Source of the DNA: Actinomycetes bacterium
GTDB lineage: Bacteria > Actinomycetota > Actinomycetes > Propionibacteriales > Nocardioidaceae
DNA: 6,459 nucleotides
Assembly: GCA_023460975.1 (NCBI GenBank)
Contig: JAEWOG010000080.1
Span: forward strand, 1 to 6,459
Reading direction: 5' to 3'
Part shown: positions 4,724-6,459 of the stretch, piece by piece
Layout of the letters: every line of letters begins with the position of its first letter
How positions within the stretch are numbered: position 1 is the first letter of the stretch
Translations under genes and position numbers: made by a program
The notes under the pieces: model-generated
Told to the model about the DNA's origin: nothing
The model's database searches: none
Seen by the model: only the letters and a program-made list of their open reading frames with translations

Positions 4724-5761
4724 ATGGCTTCGGCGCCGAGCCTCGGTCGTGGCTGGGCGATCACCGTGGTCGCGACGGCGACGATGGCGGTCAGCTACCT
4801 CGACCGGCAGGTGCTCGGGGTGCTCGCGCCGTCGGTGCGCGAGGACCTCGAGATCAGCAGCGAGGCGTACGGGTGGATCGCCGCCGCGTTCTCGTATGCG
4901 TATCTGTTCGCGACGCCGATCGCGGGGCGGCTGCTCGAGCGGCTCGGCGTGCGGCGCGGGCTGGTCGTCGCGGTGCTCGTCTGGTCGCTGGTCTCGGCGT
5001 CGCACGGGCTCGCGATGTCGGTGCCGATCTTGTTCGTGATGCGCTTCGCGCTCGGCGTGACCGAGGCGCCGTCGTTCCCCGGCGCGACCGCGGCCATCTC
5101 GCGCGTCCTGCCGCCCGCGCAGCGGCCGCGCGGGCTCGGGATGCTCTACACGGGGACCTCGCTCGGCGCGATGCTGGCGCCGGTGCTCGCGACGGCGCTC
5201 GCGGCGTGGCTCGGGAGCTGGCGCTGGGCGTTCGCCGGGGTCGCGCTGATCGGTCTCGCGTGGGTGCCGCTCTGGCTCGCGGTCACCGCGCCGCACGGCG
5301 TGCGGAGCTTGCTCGACGCGCCGCCCGAGGCGAGCGCGCCGCGGCCGAGCCTGCTCGCGATGACGAAGCACCGCGCCGTCCTCCGCGCGGCGGCGCTGGT
5401 CGTCGCGAGCTCGCCCGCGTTCGCGTTCTTCTTCTTGTGGAGCAGCCTCTATCTCCACGACGCGCACGCGGTACCGCAGGAGGACATGGGCCGCTACCTG
5501 TGGATGCCGCCGCTCCTGCTCGACGCGGGCGCGCTCACCTTCGGCTTCCTCGCCGGGCGGCACGCGAGCCGGCACGGGCCGGAGCGCTCGCCCGTCTTGC
5601 TCGCGTGCGTCGCGATGGTGCTCGTCGCCGCGCTGGCCTTGCTGCCGCTCACGCGCGATCCCTGGTCGGCCACGCTTGTCTTCGGAGTGGTCGGTGTCGG
5701 GCTGTGGCTCGTGCCGGGCGCGCTGGTGTGGATCGCGATGCGACCGCGGGCCCTCGCATGA
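4724..5761 (+). CDS. MFS transporter, anion:cation symporter type, apparently missing TM11
   Basis: The 345-residue product has strong MFS signs: SYLDRQVLGVLAP in TM1 (24-36), motif A between TM2 and TM3 (GRLLERLGVRRG, 68-79), and RFALGVTEAPSFPG in TM4 (107-120). All are typical of the anion:cation symporter family (hexuronate, phthalate or other organic-anion import with H+ or Na+). The two halves are joined by a hydrophilic loop around 190-218, and TM7 begins near 222. Normal members have about 410-450 residues and 12 helices. Here the TM10 sequence WSATLVFGVVGVG (314-326) passes straight into LWLVPGALVWIAMRPR (327-342), which looks like the end of TM12. About 60-80 residues with TM11 and its flanks appear lost in frame, leaving about ten helices. 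Transport may be impaired. Start is ATG at 4724, with no clear Shine-Dalgarno. The stop overlaps the next gene as ATGA. The substrate cannot be predicted. Confidence 0.85.
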   Translation: MASAPSLGRGWAITVVATATMAVSYLDRQVLGVLAPSVREDLEISSEAYGWIAAAFSYAYLFATPIAGRLLERLGVRRGLVVAVLVWSLVSASHGLAMSVPILFVMRFALGVTEAPSFPGATAAISRVLPPAQRPRGLGMLYTGTSLGAMLAPVLATALAAWLGSWRWAFAGVALIGLAWVPLWLAVTAPHGVRSLLDAPPEASAPRPSLLAMTKHRAVLRAAALVVASSPAFAFFFLWSSLYLHDAHAVPQEDMGRYLWMPPLLLDAGALTFGFLAGRHASRHGPERSPVLLACVAMVLVAALALLPLTRDPWSATLVFGVVGVGLWLVPGALVWIAMRPRALA

Positions 5762-6459
5762 AGGAGCGGCTCCGTCGCTGGGCGCTGGACTCGCCGGTGA
5801 ACCTCGCGATCTTCCGCGTGGTGGTCGGCGTGGTGCTGCTGCTGCTGCCCGACCTGCGCAGCGCTTTGCACTGGGCGGCGATGAGCGATCGCATGCGCAC
5901 GCCGCCGGTCGGGCTCGAGTGGGCGCTCGGGGTCGTGCCGATGGGCGTCGAGGTGGCGCGGCCGCTCTACTGGATCGTGGTGGTCGCGACGGTGCTCGGC
6001 GTCGTCGGGCTCGCCACCCGCGTGGCGTGGACGGTGGTGGCGCTCGGCTCGCTCTGGCTGCTCGCGATCCCGCAGTTCGCCGGATCGGTCTTCCACTATC
6101 ACCACCTCGTTTGGTTCGCGATGCTGCTCGCCGCGAGCCCGTGCGGCGACGCGCTGTCGATCGACGCGCGCATCGCGCGCTGGCGAGGGAGGCCGCCGAG
6201 CACCGAGCGTTCGCTCGCGTACGGCGTGCCGATCCGCGCGGCGTGGCTGCTGATCGCGCTCATCTTCTTCTTCCCCGGGCTGCACAAGCTGCTCGAGAGC
6301 GGCTGGGAGTGGATCTGGAGCGACAACCTGCGGAACCAGATGTACGCGAAGTGGCTCCAGATGCCGGAGCTCACGCCGCTCTTTCGCGTGGACCGCTACC
6401 CCACCTTGCTGCGGCTCGGCGCGCTCTCCGCGGTCGCCTTCGAGCTCTCGTTCGTGGGG
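5758..6459 (+). CDS. HTTM-domain (vitamin K-dependent gamma-carboxylase-like) membrane protein, 3' partial
   Basis: Open from ATG 5758 to the window edge, 234 residues so far with no stop. It begins with a basic MKERLRRWAL, then NLAIFRVVVGVVLLLLPDL (15-33), a first membrane segment with the FR typical of HTTM proteins. Further membrane segments lie near 70-87 and 90-108. The signature FHYHHLVWFAMLLAASPCGD (112-131), followed by ALSID, matches the HTTM core. Another segment covers 161-176, then FFPGLHKLLESGWEWI (171-186), and one begins near 217. The family is named for its likeness to the integral membrane part of vitamin K-dependent gamma-glutamyl carboxylase. Bacterial members are mostly uncharacterised, and carboxylase activity should not be assumed. 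It is translationally coupled to the MFS gene by the ATGA overlap, so the two are probably co-expressed. Codon use is strongly GC-biased like the MFS gene. Confidence 0.75.
   Translation, partial: MKERLRRWALDSPVNLAIFRVVVGVVLLLLPDLRSALHWAAMSDRMRTPPVGLEWALGVVPMGVEVARPLYWIVVVATVLGVVGLATRVAWTVVALGSLWLLAIPQFAGSVFHYHHLVWFAMLLAASPCGDALSIDARIARWRGRPPSTERSLAYGVPIRAAWLLIALIFFFPGLHKLLESGWEWIWSDNLRNQMYAKWLQMPELTPLFRVDRYPTLLRLGALSAVAFELSFVG

Noticed and set aside
4500..5039. Extension of the FG-GAP frame to a 385-residue product ending at 5039
   Set aside because: After about 4500 the frame is Arg/Ser-rich nonsense running into the MFS gene, while a neighbouring frame continues the FG-GAP repeat to a natural stop at 4638.
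4397..5575. A 392-codon open frame on the minus strand over the MFS gene
   Set aside because: It is almost entirely Arg, Glu, His and Pro, typical of a mirror frame of GC-rich coding DNA; the plus strand encodes clear MFS motifs.
5494..6285. A 263-codon open frame on the minus strand over the MFS and HTTM genes
   Set aside because: Composition is Arg/His/Asp-rich low complexity, and the plus strand encodes recognised membrane proteins with an ATGA overlap.
1..6459. CRISPR array, tRNA, rRNA, insertion sequence or phage attachment site
   Set aside because: No regularly spaced direct repeats, no tRNA-like cloverleaf, no transposase or integrase motifs, and no terminal inverted repeats around the degraded genes were seen by eye.

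Overview
The window is very GC-rich bacterial DNA with heavy use of codons ending in G or C. The mix of RCC1-repeat lipoprotein, FG-GAP repeats, a secreted-type alpha/beta hydrolase, a nucleotidyltransferase-like remnant and an HTTM membrane protein fits a Myxococcota (Polyangia-like) chromosome. That placement is inference from gene content only.

Left part (1-1277). The 3' end of an unrecognised gene with an acidic tail runs in from the left on the plus strand. It converges on a minus-strand metallophosphoesterase, with a strong 14-bp hairpin between them. Upstream of the phosphoesterase, also on the minus strand, lie two short remnants: the two ends of a nucleotidyltransferase-like (DUF6036-type) gene joined by an internal deletion, and the start of a second conserved gene cut off after about 50 codons.

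Middle part (1278-3376). A divergent region holds a good sigma70-type promoter and an inverted repeat, then a strong ribosome binding site. It leads a two-gene unit: a 245-residue protein with a caspase-like (clan CD) His/Cys motif pair, overlapped by a 377-residue lipoprotein with seven RCC1-like repeats. These look intact. They share an overlap but probably sit in different compartments (cytosol and outside the inner membrane), so a joint function is only a hypothesis.

Right part (3373-6459). The RCC1 stop overlaps a fragment of an alpha/beta hydrolase that keeps its nucleophile elbow but lacks both ends. It runs, with a change of frame, into FG-GAP repeats that suffer a second frameshift before ending at 4638. 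A 17-bp hairpin follows, then an MFS transporter of the anion:cation symporter type that seems to have lost TM11 and its flanks through an in-frame deletion. Its stop overlaps the start (ATGA) of an HTTM-type membrane protein that runs off the right edge.

The most striking overall pattern is that at least four genes appear internally deleted or truncated within 6 kb, while the caspase-like/RCC1 pair between them is open. This may be a decaying accessory locus, or it may be assembly damage.
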